From Sinorhizobium americanum (GTDB lineage: Bacteria; Pseudomonadota; Alphaproteobacteria; Rhizobiales; Rhizobiaceae): 64,000 nt of DNA. The DNA lies in the NCBI RefSeq assembly GCF_001651855.1, contig NZ_LNQC01000055.1:1-64000 (forward strand), written 5' to 3'. Below are positions 1-9,333 of the stretch, in pieces. The translations under genes and the position numbers were made by a program. Within the stretch, counting starts at the first letter, position 1; the number at the start of each line of letters is the position of its first letter. The notes below the pieces were generated by a model. That model was not told where the DNA came from. It did no database searches and was given only the letters and a program-made list of their open reading frames with translations.

Positions 1-99
1 GCGCTGCATGCCGAAAAGGACGGCGTCGTTGCCGAGGTGCTGGTCCGGGCCGGCGACCAGATCGATGCCAAGGATCTGCTGATCGTCTATAGTTTCTGA
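1..99 (+). CDS. pyc: Pyruvate carboxylase, C-terminal end (partial)
   Basis: Only the last 32 codons are inside the window, ending in TGA at 97-99. The peptide begins ALHAEKDGVVAEVLVRAG and ends LLIVYSF, which is the final part of a biotinyl (BCCP-type) domain as found at the C terminus of pyruvate carboxylase. The biotinylated lysine of the MKM motif would lie just upstream, outside the window. Pyruvate carboxylase makes oxaloacetate from pyruvate, bicarbonate and ATP in the cytoplasm. Other biotin carboxylases end with a similar domain, so the name rests on this short tail and on the LIVY-type ending usual in rhizobial Pyc. Confidence 0.7.
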   Translation, partial: ALHAEKDGVVAEVLVRAGDQIDAKDLLIVYSF

Positions 100-139
100 A
101 ATATTCCGACGTTCCCCAGAGCTGACGCCGCCTCTTTTC

Positions 140-170
140 GCCCGGTATCTGCGATACCGGGCATTTTTTC
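140..170 (+). terminator. Rho-independent terminator after pyc
   Basis: A 10-bp perfect stem, GCCCGGTATC at 140-149 and GATACCGGGC at 153-162, closes a three-base loop and is followed by ATTTTTTC. It lies 41 bp after the stop codon of the upstream gene and separates it from the convergent LysR gene. Confidence 0.85.
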
Positions 171-233
171 GTGAGGAAGCCCTCTTGTTACCTGGGGTCA
201 TTTGGAAGAACTCGCTCAGAGAGCGATTGGGGG

Positions 234-1196
234 TTACGCAGGGCCAATGATTTGGTGAAGGGACGCCTTCCTTTTCTCCTCACAACCCGCCACAATCGAG
301 CGGATACAACTTCTCAACCAGATGTGCCCTGCGTCTGCCTGCTTCGTTCGGACGTAAATCAAAGAGACTCGAACGTCAGGGAGAGCAAACGGCGGACGCG
401 TGACCAATATTTCGCTGCTTTCATCCAAAAGTGACAGCATGCCATCGGCGAATGCTGCAATCATTTGTGTACCCTTAAGCACTTTCGGAGCAACCATGTA
501 GTACGGCACAGTTGCGGCAACGCGGCGTGACAATCCCATTGCCTTCAGTGCCCCATCGCTTACACCGGATTCATCGCCATCCGGAGATATTTGCAAATGG
601 GGCATCGCAAGATATTTCTCTAGTGTCAGAGCCTTTATAACCGGGTTCGCCGCCCACGCGGCGCAGAGCATTTGATGCCGTGCGAGAATAGTTTCGACCA
701 CATGCGCCTCCCGGATGATAGGATTGCCGAGTAACACGCAATCGAGATCCGGGTCACTCAGCAATTCGGAAGCCTCATAGAGATATACCGGCACGATGCG
801 AAGCCGAGCGTGTGGTGCTTTGGCGTTGAACTCCTCCAGAAGGGCAGGAATATACAGAGCACTGGTATAGTCTGTGACCCCGATTCGAAACTGGCGTTGG
901 CTTTCACTCGGTTTGAAATTGACGTGCTGGGACACCACTCCCTGAATGTCGGACAACGCTTGCGTGATTACGGCTGCTAATTCTCTTGCCTGAGCAGTCG
1001 GGTTCATTGACCCGGCATGCTTGACGAACAGCTCGTCTCCAAAGATCTCGCGCAACCTGTTCAGCGAATGACTGATCGCCGATTGTGTTCGTCCAGCTCG
1101 GTCCGCCGCGCGAGTGACACTGCGTTCCTGCATGAGCAGATCAAAAACTTTCAGTAGGTTCAGGTCAATTTGATTCAGACTGAAATCGCTTCTCAT
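234..1196 (-). CDS. LysR-family transcriptional regulator
   Basis: A 320-residue protein of typical LysR length. The N-terminal winged helix-turn-helix runs over about residues 7-65 (QIDLNLLKVFDLL, then RAGRTQSAISHSLNRLRE), followed by a periplasmic-binding-like effector domain. The reading frame is open to 1268, but the start at 1196 places the HTH at the usual distance from the N terminus. It is divergent from the amino-acid ABC operon beginning at 1444, the classic LysR arrangement, so it probably controls that operon in response to its substrate. The effector is unknown; a sulfur amino acid is an inference from the neighbours. Confidence 0.85.
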   Translation of the reverse strand: MRSDFSLNQIDLNLLKVFDLLMQERSVTRAADRAGRTQSAISHSLNRLREIFGDELFVKHAGSMNPTAQARELAAVITQALSDIQGVVSQHVNFKPSESQRQFRIGVTDYTSALYIPALLEEFNAKAPHARLRIVPVYLYEASELLSDPDLDCVLLGNPIIREAHVVETILARHQMLCAAWAANPVIKALTLEKYLAMPHLQISPDGDESGVSDGALKAMGLSRRVAATVPYYMVAPKVLKGTQMIAAFADGMLSLLDESSEILVTRPPFALPDVRVSLIYVRTKQADAGHIWLRSCIRSIVAGCEEKRKASLHQIIGPA

Positions 1197-1231
1197 CCGA
1201 GCCCTCGTTTTACGTTTCGGCCCGGTATAAT

Positions 1232-1269
1232 AATGAATGTGGCTCATATTGCCATTACGAATATTCATT
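1232..1269. promoter_or_regulatory. Possible operator of the divergent LysR regulator
   Basis: An inverted pair AATGAAT (1232-1238) and ATTCATT (1263-1269) flanks an AT-rich stretch just upstream of the lysR start. Position between lysR and the transport operon fits a LysR binding region. The half-sites are short and the 24-bp spacing is not diagnostic, so this is a candidate only. Confidence 0.3.
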
Positions 1270-1443
1270 CGCCGCCCGAGGAGCCAAAAGCTATGATTCC
1301 TTCGTGGGTGTTGAGGAGAAGCACCCTAGAAAGCCTGTTCTCGCGCACCTGTTCGGACAGAGAGGCAAGTCACACTTGCGTCTCCGACGGTCGACCCGCG
1401 TCGAAACTACGGCGATGAAGACAACGCAACAAGGGAACATAAA

Positions 1444-2289
1444 ATGACTGTCATTAAATCTGTAATGCTATCGACAGCGGTGCTGATGGTTAGCGCAACT
1501 GCTTCGCTCGCAGACGAGGTCCCGCTTCCGGCCTATGTGAAGGACGGTGGCAAATTGCCAATCGCGACCACCATTTATGCTCCCTTCTCTTACATCGACG
1601 AGAGCGGCAAGCAGGTCGGTCTCAGCGTCGAATTGGCTCAGGCAGCCGCCAAAACACTTGGCGTCGAGCTGACCATCGACCAGGTCCCATTTACATCTCT
1701 CATTCCGTCTTTGAGTGCTGACCGGATCAAGATCGCCTGGCTCAATGCATCGGTAACTGAAGAACGTCTCAAGCAAGCGGATTTCGTCGCGTGGATGGAG
1801 GACGGCACCATCGTTTCGACCCTCCCCGAAAACAAAGACAAATACGCGAAGCGCACGGCACTGTGTGGTGGCACGGTCGCGGTTCAGTCCGGCACGGCAG
1901 CCGATTTTTCTGCAGATCAGCTGAACCAGGAGTGCAAGACCGCAGGCCTTCAGGAATTCAAGAAGGATATCTATCCGTCGCAGCAGGACACTGTTCAGGC
2001 CGTCATCACCGGACGGGCGGACGCTTATCTCGATGACTCTACGTCAGCCGGGTATTATTCGCAGGTCAGCAAAGGAAAACTCGTTCTGGCGGGCGAGGTC
2101 TTTCACAAGAAGCCTATCGGCCATATCATCAAGAAGGGTGACGCCGAAACCGCCACCATGCTCGCTGCCGCGATCCAAAAATTAATTGACGACGGCACCT
2201 ACAAAACGATCCTCGACGAATACGGCATGTCTTCGGCCGCGATCGCAAAGCCGATCGTCTACACGGACGTATCCCAGCTCAAAGATTGA
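1444..2289 (+). CDS. Amino-acid ABC transporter, periplasmic binding protein (family 3)
   Basis: 281 residues with a clear Sec signal peptide (basic start, hydrophobic core, cleavage near ATASLA-DE at about residue 23). The mature part follows the family 3 binding-protein pattern: an N-terminal lobe near PIATTIYAPFSYIDE, then GLSVELAQAAAKTLG, and a C-terminal lobe with SGTAADFS and GRADAYLDDS. It captures a polar amino acid or related compound in the periplasm and delivers it to the permease encoded next. The following lyase genes suggest cystine, cysteine or another sulfur amino acid; this is inference. A purine-rich AAGGGAACAT precedes the ATG. Confidence 0.88.
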   Translation: MTVIKSVMLSTAVLMVSATASLADEVPLPAYVKDGGKLPIATTIYAPFSYIDESGKQVGLSVELAQAAAKTLGVELTIDQVPFTSLIPSLSADRIKIAWLNASVTEERLKQADFVAWMEDGTIVSTLPENKDKYAKRTALCGGTVAVQSGTAADFSADQLNQECKTAGLQEFKKDIYPSQQDTVQAVITGRADAYLDDSTSAGYYSQVSKGKLVLAGEVFHKKPIGHIIKKGDAETATMLAAAIQKLIDDGTYKTILDEYGMSSAAIAKPIVYTDVSQLKD

Positions 2290-2295
2290 TCTCCA

Positions 2296-2330
2296 TCTCC
2301 CCGCTCTGCCGATCCGGCAGAGCGGGGAGA
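2296..2330 (+). terminator. Intercistronic hairpin after the binding-protein gene
   Basis: A 15-bp perfect stem (2296-2310 with 2316-2330) and a five-base loop lie 7 bp after the binding-protein stop codon. No T-run follows, so full termination is unlikely. Such hairpins commonly protect the 3' end of binding-protein mRNA and lower expression of downstream permease genes; that role is inferred here. Confidence 0.6.
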
Positions 2331-2397
2331 ACGGGTAATTCGGCCGCAACTCGTTTTGCGAAAAGTCATCGTATCACTCTAAGAAGGAATCGAGGAC

Positions 2398-3345
2398 TTG
2401 AACGTTCTCCCCCTCAAAGACGATAGCGTCGCTGCAAAGCACACGACGCAGTTCAAGGTGGTGCCTCTCCGTCATCCCTGGCGCTGGACGGCTGCTGGTT
2501 TGGTCGCAATTCTTATGCTTCTGCTGACGCAGGCAGTCGTCAGCAATCCCAACCTTCAGTGGCCCGTCGTAGCCTCCTACATCCTGAACCCGATTATCTT
2601 ACAAGGGCTATGGATAACTGTCGGCTTGACCCTAGCCATCATGTTTTTTGCCAGCGTCATTGGCATGATCGTCGCCTTGATGATGCTTTCGCCGAGCAAA
2701 ATGCTGTCACTCCCGGCCGCAGGGTTCATCTGGTGGTTCCGGGGCACACCAGCGCTCGTCCAGCTTATCCTGTGGTACAACTTGTCGCTCATCTTCAAAG
2801 ACATCACGCTTTGGTTGCCGGGCCTTGGTACGATCTTTTCGATTCCCACGAACACGATAATGACACCGTTGGTTGCGGCGGTCGTTGCGCTGTCCCTCCA
2901 TGAAGCGGGCTATATGGCGGAGATCATCAGAAATGGATTGAAATCAGTGAGCCGTGGCCAAACCGAAGCGGCTCTGTGTCTTGGGATGAAACCGTCTCTG
3001 TTGCTGCGACGGATTGTTATCCCTCAAGCGATGCGCGTCATCATTCCTCCGACCGGAAACGAGACGATCAATCTGCTCAAAACGACGTCCCTCGTCAGTA
3101 TCATTGCCGTCGGCGACCTTTTGTACTCGGCGCAAGCGATTTATGCCCGGACGTTCGAAACCATCCCTCTCTTGCTCGTCGTCACTTTCTGGTACCTCGT
3201 TGTCGTCTCCATCATGACCGTCGGTCAAAGCTACCTGGAACGTTACTACTCAAGAGATGAAGCCGGGCACGACTCCGCTCCGGTTGGCCTATCACGGCTT
3301 GGTTTGATCCTCACTATGCGTGAAAAATGGAGAGGCGCACAATGA
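2398..3345 (+). CDS. Amino-acid ABC transporter, permease
   Basis: 315 residues starting at a TTG codon preceded by AAGAAGGAATCGAGGA. Several membrane segments are visible, and the transmembrane core contains [17 protein letters not shown] typical of the HisM/GlnP family. The EAA loop reads [20 protein letters not shown] and contacts the ATPase. It forms the membrane channel for the substrate delivered by the product of the preceding gene. Its stop codon overlaps the start of the ATPase gene (ATGA), so the two are translationally coupled. The first 30 or so residues form a cytoplasmic extension ahead of the first membrane segment. Confidence 0.87.
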   Translation: MNVLPLKDDSVAAKHTTQFKVVPLRHPWRWTAAGLVAILMLLLTQAVVSNPNLQWPVVASYILNPIILQGLWITVGLTLAIMFFASVIGMIVALMMLSPSKMLSLPAAGFIWWFRGTPALVQLILWYNLSLIFKDITLWLPGLGTIFSIPTNTIMTPLVAAVVALSLHEAGYMAEIIRNGLKSVSRGQTEAALCLGMKPSLLLRRIVIPQAMRVIIPPTGNETINLLKTTSLVSIIAVGDLLYSAQAIYARTFETIPLLLVVTFWYLVVVSIMTVGQSYLERYYSRDEAGHDSAPVGLSRLGLILTMREKWRGAQ

Positions 3346-4139
3346 AGACCAATCATTTCGAACGGTTCGGTGTCTCTTCCTCGGTCATGATACACGCGTC
3401 AGATGTCAGGAAATCCTACGGTAGCTATGAAGTGCTGAAGGGCGTGAATGTCTCGGTGCCGAACGGATCGGTCGCCTGCATTATCGGACCGTCCGGCTCT
3501 GGTAAGAGCACATTTCTCAGGTGCATCAATCATCTCGAAGATATCAACAGCGGACTGCTGCTGGTCGATGGGGATTTCGTTGGGTACCGCTTGAAAGACG
3601 ACAGGCTCCATGAACTCAGGGCGTCGCAGATTTGTGCACGGCGTGCCGAAATCGGCATGGTCTTCCAGCATTTCAATCTGTTCCCGCATATGACCGTGCT
3701 TGAAAACCTCATGGAAGCTCCGGTCCGCGTCCGCGGTGAGAAGCGGGCCGAAGCGCGGCAACACGCTTTGGAGCTTCTGCGGCGAGTGGGGCTGGCCGAA
3801 AAGGCTTCCGCCTATCCAAGACAACTTTCCGGCGGCCAGCAGCAGCGAGTTGCGATCGCGCGAGCCTTGGCGATGCGCCCGAAAGTGTTGCTGTTCGATG
3901 AGCCGACCTCGGCGCTCGATCCGGAATTGGTCGGCGAGGTCCTCTCGGTCATGAAGGACCTGGCGCGTGACGGGATGACGATGGTCGTGGTCACGCATGA
4001 AATCGGATTCGCTCGTGAAGTCGCGGATCAGTTGATCTTCATGGACGGGGGAACCGTCATGGAACAAGGCGATCCGCGCGAGATGATCGCCAACCCCAAG
4101 TCACCCCGCACACGCGAGTTCCTGGCTAAAGTCCTCTAG
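3342..4139 (+). CDS. Amino-acid ABC transporter, ATP-binding protein
   Basis: 265 residues. Walker A is GPSGSGKST, the signature is [15 protein letters not shown], Walker B is [14 protein letters not shown], and the switch histidine is in [16 protein letters not shown]. All are typical of the GlnQ/HisP subfamily. The frame is open from 3327, but the ATG at 3342 overlaps the permease stop as ATGA and has GGAGAGG seven bases upstream, so I use it. The protein powers uptake by hydrolysing ATP at the cytoplasmic face. Confidence 0.9.
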   Translation: MKTNHFERFGVSSSVMIHASDVRKSYGSYEVLKGVNVSVPNGSVACIIGPSGSGKSTFLRCINHLEDINSGLLLVDGDFVGYRLKDDRLHELRASQICARRAEIGMVFQHFNLFPHMTVLENLMEAPVRVRGEKRAEARQHALELLRRVGLAEKASAYPRQLSGGQQQRVAIARALAMRPKVLLFDEPTSALDPELVGEVLSVMKDLARDGMTMVVVTHEIGFAREVADQLIFMDGGTVMEQGDPREMIANPKSPRTREFLAKVL

Positions 4140-4177
4140 CCGCGCTGGAACGACCAGACAGATAATCGGAGAATATT

Positions 4178-5398
4178 ATGCACGATTTGCACCGGGCGCC
4201 GGCTGACACCGTCGCGGAAACGACCAACTTTGACGAAGTTCTCGATCGCTCGACCCTGAGCACCGTCAAATGGGAAATGGAAATTGATCGTACCGGAAAC
4301 AAATCCCTGCTCGGCTTCGGTACCGCAGATATGGACTTCCGGTCGCCCAAGCAAATTGCAGCGGCTCTTGAGCGCACCGCGCGGCTTGGCCATTTCGGGT
4401 ATCCCTACAAGCCAAGCAGCTACTACGATGCGCTGATCGGCTTTTATAAGAGGCATTTCGGGTGGGAGATCAGGCGCGAGTGGATCGCCCACAATGTTGG
4501 CATCTATCCCTCCATGCGACCACTGATCGATCGCCTGAGTGTCGAGGGCGACGAGATCATCTACCAGCCGCCGGTCCACTTCCAGTTCAGGAATATCGTG
4601 GCCGCCGCCGGTCGCGTGCCGGTCGCAAACCCTCTGATGCTTCGCAATGGCCGATATGAGTTTGACTTCGATCAGCTTTCCCGCTGCGTGAGCAGTCGCA
4701 CAAGGCTGCTTTTGCTTTGCAACCCTCACAACCCTGTCGGGCGGGTATGGTCTCGAGAGGAGTTGGCACGGCTTGCGGAATTTTGCCAGCAGCACAACAT
4801 CGTTGTCGTTTCCGACGAGGTCTATTGCGGCCTGCTGCACGAAGGCGCTCACTTTACTCCTTTTGCGAGCGTTTCATCAGAGGCGCTCATGAATTCGGTG
4901 AGCCTGCTTTCCGCCAGCAAGATGTTTAATCTGACCGGACTGAAGCACTCTCAAGTCATTGCCGCCAATCCTCGGCTCATGCATGAGTATCTCGAGGGGT
5001 TGAAGCGCGATACCTCGGGCTACGGCGGTTCTTTATTCGGCCACGCCGCGACCGAGGTGGCATACCGGGATTGCGATGGGTGGCTGGTCGATCTCATGAG
5101 GTATGTTGCCGGAAACTATGCCTTCGCCGAGGCTTTCTTCAAGGAAAGACTTCCGCGTATTCGCGTGCGTCCGACGGAATCCACCTACTTCATGTGGCTT
5201 GACCTGTCGGAGTACGGCATGTCGCACCAGGAGATGCTCGACTTGTTCGAAACGAGGCACGGCCTCGTCCTCAACTATGGTGAAGACTATGGGCCCGGCG
5301 GTGAAGGACATATCCGCCTGAATATCGGTACCCCCAAGTCTGTTCTTGCTCAAGGACTCGAGCGAATGGCGGAAGCATTGTCGAGCCGCGAAAGATGA
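4178..5398 (+). CDS. MalY/PatB-type PLP enzyme, probable cystathionine beta-lyase (C-S lyase)
   Basis: 406 residues, fold-type I aminotransferase family. Hallmarks include the early GTADMDFRSP motif of the MalY/PatB branch, CNPHNPVGRVWS, VVSDEVYCGL, and the PLP lysine region LLSASKMFNLTGLKHS. These enzymes cleave the C-S bond of cystathionine, cystine or cysteine derivatives and release pyruvate, ammonia and a thiol, through 2-aminoacrylate. Location right after an amino-acid ABC transporter and before RidA and a D-cysteine-desulfhydrase homologue supports a role in sulfur amino-acid breakdown. The exact substrate cannot be read from the sequence. Confidence 0.82.
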   Translation: MHDLHRAPADTVAETTNFDEVLDRSTLSTVKWEMEIDRTGNKSLLGFGTADMDFRSPKQIAAALERTARLGHFGYPYKPSSYYDALIGFYKRHFGWEIRREWIAHNVGIYPSMRPLIDRLSVEGDEIIYQPPVHFQFRNIVAAAGRVPVANPLMLRNGRYEFDFDQLSRCVSSRTRLLLLCNPHNPVGRVWSREELARLAEFCQQHNIVVVSDEVYCGLLHEGAHFTPFASVSSEALMNSVSLLSASKMFNLTGLKHSQVIAANPRLMHEYLEGLKRDTSGYGGSLFGHAATEVAYRDCDGWLVDLMRYVAGNYAFAEAFFKERLPRIRVRPTESTYFMWLDLSEYGMSHQEMLDLFETRHGLVLNYGEDYGPGGEGHIRLNIGTPKSVLAQGLERMAEALSSRER

Positions 5399-5543
5399 TC
5401 GTGGGATTCCAAGACTAGCCGCCCTGTTTGCGATCACTCAACGATATGTCGGCGCGAACAAGTGCCGACACGCGATCCGTTCGAATTCGATATGCCGTGA
5501 TGCATTGTGTAAGACGCGCATCTCCAACTCTTGTGAGGAAGCC

Positions 5544-5963
5544 ATGGAAATCTCGACCCCTAACGCACCCGCAGCTGTCGGTCCCTACAGCCAGGCGAGA
5601 CGCCATGGAAATCTGCTTTTCGTTTCAGGCCAACTGCCTCTTGACCCCGTGACGGGGACCATGGCGAGCGACGCGGAAGGGCAGATGCGCCAGGTGCTGG
5701 CAAATATCGAAGCGATTGTGACTGCGGCGGGGGCAAAGATGTCCGATGTCCTGAAGACGACCGTGCTCGTGACCGATCTTTCGAAGTTCAAGCAGTTGAA
5801 TGAGATTTATGCTGCGGCATTCTCAATGCCCTGTCCAGCACGAGCGACCTATCAGGTGGCGGCGTTGCCGATGGGCGCTCAAGTTGAAATCGACGCAATC
5901 GCCGTCATTCCAGGTGAAGCGGATCATGCTTGTAAGGGATCCTGCGCCGCGGCGGCCTTGTAA
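5544..5963 (+). CDS. RidA/YjgF family enamine/imine deaminase
   Basis: 139 residues from an ATG with TGAGGAAG upstream. Family motifs are clear: APAAVGPYSQARR near the N terminus, LLFVSGQLPLDPVTG, then the arginine-containing CPARATYQVAALPMGAQVEIDAIAV. RidA proteins hydrolyse reactive 2-aminoacrylate and related imines released by PLP lyases. That fits its place between two C-S lyase genes, where it would detoxify their intermediate. The tail of about 13 residues after the conserved IDAIAVIPG end is a little longer than usual. Confidence 0.87.
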   Translation: MEISTPNAPAAVGPYSQARRHGNLLFVSGQLPLDPVTGTMASDAEGQMRQVLANIEAIVTAAGAKMSDVLKTTVLVTDLSKFKQLNEIYAAAFSMPCPARATYQVAALPMGAQVEIDAIAVIPGEADHACKGSCAAAAL

Positions 5964-5990
5964 AACCCATACCCTGAGGGTTTAAGCGCG

Positions 5991-6962
5991 ATGACAGATC
6001 ACATGGATTTGGTCCCACTTGGCTTCTTTCCAACGCCGATCGATAACTGGGAAAACCTTGGGCGTGAACTCGGCATTTCGCTCAGCGCGAAGCGGGATGA
6101 TCTTTCCGGCCTGGGCGGTGGCGGAAACAAAATTAGAAAGCTCCAGTATCTTCTCGCCGAAGCCAAAGCGGAAAAGGCAACGACGCTGATCACGGCGGGC
6201 GCTGCGCAATCAAATCATGTACGGCAAACTGCGGCTGTAGCCAGGAAACATGGCATGCGGTCTTTAGCTCTGCTTCGCGGGCAATTGCCGCCGAAGCTCT
6301 CGGGAAACCTGCTTCTCGATGAACTTTTGGACGTCCAGTTGGAATTTCACGATCATGACGACTTCAACGCCATGGTCGTGGACCTTATGCTGGAGCGCAA
6401 GGCAGAGCTGGAAGCCTCAGGTGAGCGCGCCTATGTCATCCCGATTGGCGGGTCGAGCCCCTTGGGAGCTCTTGGTTACGTCGATTGCGCCAAAGAGATG
6501 CGTGAGCAGTTTGATGCGCGGCGGCAGAGACATCCAGATTATATCGTTGTCGCAATGGGCTCGGGCGGCACGTATGCCGGTCTCGTCGCAGGATGCGCGC
6601 GATATCTGCCCAACACGCAGGTCCTCGGGATCGTCATTACGACCGCGGCCTTTGCGGCGCGCGAATGTGCGGCCAGACTGATAAATGAAACAGCTCGTCT
6701 CGCCGGTGTCGATCGGCGCTGGGACGTGGAAGACCTGTTGCTGAATTACGATCATATCGGGCCTGAATACGGGGTCGCCAGCCAAGAAGGCAATGCCGCA
6801 ATCCGCAACGTGGCAGAAGCCGAAGGGGTCTTCCTCGACCCGACTTACACGGGAAAGGTCTTCGCCGGACTGATCGCCGCTGTCGGTGAGACGATCCCTG
6901 CAGGCAGCGATGTGATCTTCGTGCATACGGGGGGAAGCCCCGCTCTCTTTGCAGCACGGTGA
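5991..6962 (+). CDS. D-cysteine desulfhydrase-like PLP enzyme
   Basis: 323 residues, fold-type II PLP family shared by D-cysteine desulfhydrase and ACC deaminase. The PLP lysine lies in GGGGNKIRKLQYLL, followed by ITAGAAQSNHVRQTAAVARKHG, both closer to D-cysteine desulfhydrase (AGAxQSNHVRQTAA) than to ACC deaminase (GGVQSNHTRMVAA). A glycine-rich phosphate-binding loop, AMGSGGTYAG, is present. It would release sulfide, ammonia and pyruvate from D-cysteine or a related amino acid. It is the last gene of the transport and lyase operon. An ACC-deaminase function is less likely but not excluded. Confidence 0.8.
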   Translation: MTDHMDLVPLGFFPTPIDNWENLGRELGISLSAKRDDLSGLGGGGNKIRKLQYLLAEAKAEKATTLITAGAAQSNHVRQTAAVARKHGMRSLALLRGQLPPKLSGNLLLDELLDVQLEFHDHDDFNAMVVDLMLERKAELEASGERAYVIPIGGSSPLGALGYVDCAKEMREQFDARRQRHPDYIVVAMGSGGTYAGLVAGCARYLPNTQVLGIVITTAAFAARECAARLINETARLAGVDRRWDVEDLLLNYDHIGPEYGVASQEGNAAIRNVAEAEGVFLDPTYTGKVFAGLIAAVGETIPAGSDVIFVHTGGSPALFAAR

Positions 6963-7120
6963 CTCGCGCGTTCAACCAAAGTGAAATTTGTCGGCATGTC
7001 GACCTCACGCGATCGCCATGGATCACGGTCCTTGCCGTCCCATCAAGGCGGGATTCGAAATGAGCCAAGTGCGCGTTGTGCGTTGCTTTGCGGGTTTCCG
7101 TCAAAAACCCAGGAGCTCCG

Positions 7121-7882
7121 ATGTCTGTTCTGAATACCTCGCTCAAACCTTTCAGGGTACATGCCTTCCGTAGAGGCAAATTCGTTGAAGTGACGGATGC
7201 CGACGTCCTCGGAAGATGGGCGATATTCTTCTTCTACCCGGCGGATTTTACCTTCGTATGCCCAACGGAACTGGGCGACGTCGCTGACCTTTACGCAGAG
7301 CTGCAGCGGCCTAATGTCGAGATCTATTCGGTATCGACCGACACGCACTTGACGCACAAGGCGTGGCATGACAGTTCCGATACGATCAGGAAGATCGAGT
7401 ACACCATGATCGGTGATCCAACCGGGACCGTTACCCGCAATTTCGAGATCATGCGGGAAACGGAAGGCCTTGCCGACCGTGGAACTTTCATCGTCGACCC
7501 GGACGGGATCATTCAGGCGATCGAAATCACCGCCGAGGGCATCGGTCGAAATGCAGCCGACCTGCTACGCCGAGTAAAGGCGGCGCAATATGTCCGCGCG
7601 CATCCCGGCGAGGTTTGCCCAGCTAAATGGGAGCAGGGCGGAAAAACCCTCGCTCCGTCGTTGGCTCTCGTCGGGAAGATTAGATCGCAAACTACGAGAC
7701 CCCGGTTTCAGGCCGGGGTCCTCGATCATTCGGTCAAAGATGCTTCCAGGAACGGCAATCCGATGCTTGACGACGCCATTAAAAGCGAGCCTTCCTCCCA
7801 TTTCGAGAAATCGCCCGACCGATCGAGATCACCGCATCGGTGGACGCAAGCCCGACATCTCTCCAGATGCACGATCTCCTAA
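7121..7882 (+). CDS. ahpC: AhpC-type peroxiredoxin with stop-loss C-terminal extension
   Basis: The first 187 residues are a full AhpC: peroxidatic Cys47 in FTFVCPTEL, resolving Cys166 in GEVCPAKW, and the usual end LVGKI. Normally the protein stops there. Here the frame runs on for 66 more residues (RSQTTRPR...) into the start of the ahpF remnant. One missing T would explain it, since ATT-TAG-A became ATT-AGA. AhpC reduces hydrogen peroxide and organic hydroperoxides. The extension removes the free C terminus and the reductase partner is broken, so activity is doubtful without another reductant. Start chosen at ATG 7121 with AGGAG upstream. Confidence 0.8.
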   Translation: MSVLNTSLKPFRVHAFRRGKFVEVTDADVLGRWAIFFFYPADFTFVCPTELGDVADLYAELQRPNVEIYSVSTDTHLTHKAWHDSSDTIRKIEYTMIGDPTGTVTRNFEIMRETEGLADRGTFIVDPDGIIQAIEITAEGIGRNAADLLRRVKAAQYVRAHPGEVCPAKWEQGGKTLAPSLALVGKIRSQTTRPRFQAGVLDHSVKDASRNGNPMLDDAIKSEPSSHFEKSPDRSRSPHRWTQARHLSRCTIS

Positions 7883-9297
7883 CCGAAATCGCCAGCCTGT
7901 CGCCCCAAATCACGCTCGAGCAGCGTTACGATATCGCGGATCGTGCCCCTTCCTTCTCGCTGAGTAGCCCGGGACGCGATATCAAAATTGACCTTTGCCG
8001 GCATTCCGCTCGGCCACGAATTCACATCGCTTGTGCTCGCCTTGTTGCAGGTCGGTGGCCATCCACCACGCGTCGAACAGGGCGTCGTCGAGCAGATCGT
8101 TGGTCTAGAGGGCGATTACCATTTCGAGACCTATTATTCGCTCTCCTGCCAGAACTGCCCAGATGTGGTGCAAGCGCTCAACCTGATGGCCATCCTCAAT
8201 CCCCGCATCAGCCATGTCGCGATCAGGGGGAAGCCTTTCAGTCTATTTGAATGGCGCCTTGTTTGCCCAGGGGCGCATGGACTTGCAGCAAATCGTGGCA
8301 AAGCTGGATAGCAGGGCGGACCAGCGCGCCACCGCGAAGATCGGCAATCTTGCGACTTTCGATCTCCTGGTCGTCGGCGGCGGGCCTGCCGGAGCGGCGT
8401 CGGCCACCTACGCTGCACGCAAAGGGCTCGCGGTCGGCATGGTTGCCGATCGATTTGGCGGCCAGGTGCTCTCACGATGCACATCGAGAACTTCATATCC
8501 TTGCCACAGACGGAAGGCCCGAGCTTCAGCTCCGCGCTCGAGGCGCATGTAAAGGAAAATCCGGTCGAGATCGTAAAGTCGCAGCGGGTCGAGAAGCTCG
8601 TTTCAACCGGGCGCGCCCACGAGCTCCGACTTTCAAGTGGCGGGACCCTTAGCGCCAAGACGGTCATTCTTGCCACTGGGGCTCGCTGGCGCCAGATGGG
8701 GGTGGAAATACCGCAACAGACGGGTAGCCTATTGCCCCCATTGTGACGGACCCCTGTTCAAGGGCAAACGCGTCGCGGTGATCGGAGGCGGCAAATTCCG
8801 GTGTCGAAGCGGCGATTGATCTGGCCGGAATAGTCTCCCACATCACATTGATCGAATTCGACGGCAAGCTCAAAGCCGACGATGTTCTTCAGCGAAAGTT
8901 GAGGAGCCTGCCGAATGTCGATGTGATCCTGTCATCAAAGACAATGGACGTACTCGGCTACGGCGAAAAGGTCACGGGCCTGAACTACCTCTCTCGCGCG
9001 AGCGGGCTTAAACACCATCTCCCGCTTGATGGCATTTTCGTCCAAATAGGTCTTTTGCCGAACACCGATTGGCTCAAGGGATCGATCGAACTCTCGCAGC
9101 TTGGAGAGATCGTCGTCGATCGGCACGGGCGAACGTCGGTCCCCGGGGTTTTCGCCGCCGGCGACTGCACCACAGTTCCCTTCAAGCAGATCGTTGTGGC
9201 AATCGGCGAGGGGGCCAAGGCATCATTATCCGCCTTCGAACACCTGATCCGCGCTGAGGATATCGACGTTCCCGACACCGAGCCGGCGATCGGGTGA
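7763..9297 (+). pseudogene. ahpF: Decayed ahpF (alkyl hydroperoxide reductase subunit F)
   Basis: AhpF pieces occur in order but in different frames. An N-terminal MLDDAIKS at 7763 is followed by the thioredoxin-like domain ([38 protein letters not shown] at about 8149-8205). Next come [11 protein letters not shown] and the FAD site [19 protein letters not shown], then IENFIS. The redox motif [14 protein letters not shown] lies near 8731, and [12 protein letters not shown] runs to the conserved end with [10 protein letters not shown]. At least five frame changes are needed, for example an extra A near 8794 and a frame change near 8474. The linker between the thioredoxin domain and LNGALFAQ has lost roughly 15-20 residues. 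No full reductase can be made. Confidence 0.88.
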
Positions 9298-9333
9298 GAC
9301 GGTAAAAGGCGGGTGCCGCTTAAGCCGGACGGC

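Noticed and set aside
5991-6962. ACC deaminase (acdS), a gene often NifA-controlled in rhizobia
   Set aside because: The motif AAQSNHVRQTAA and the operon context point to D-cysteine desulfhydrase. No -24/-12 element was seen nearby.
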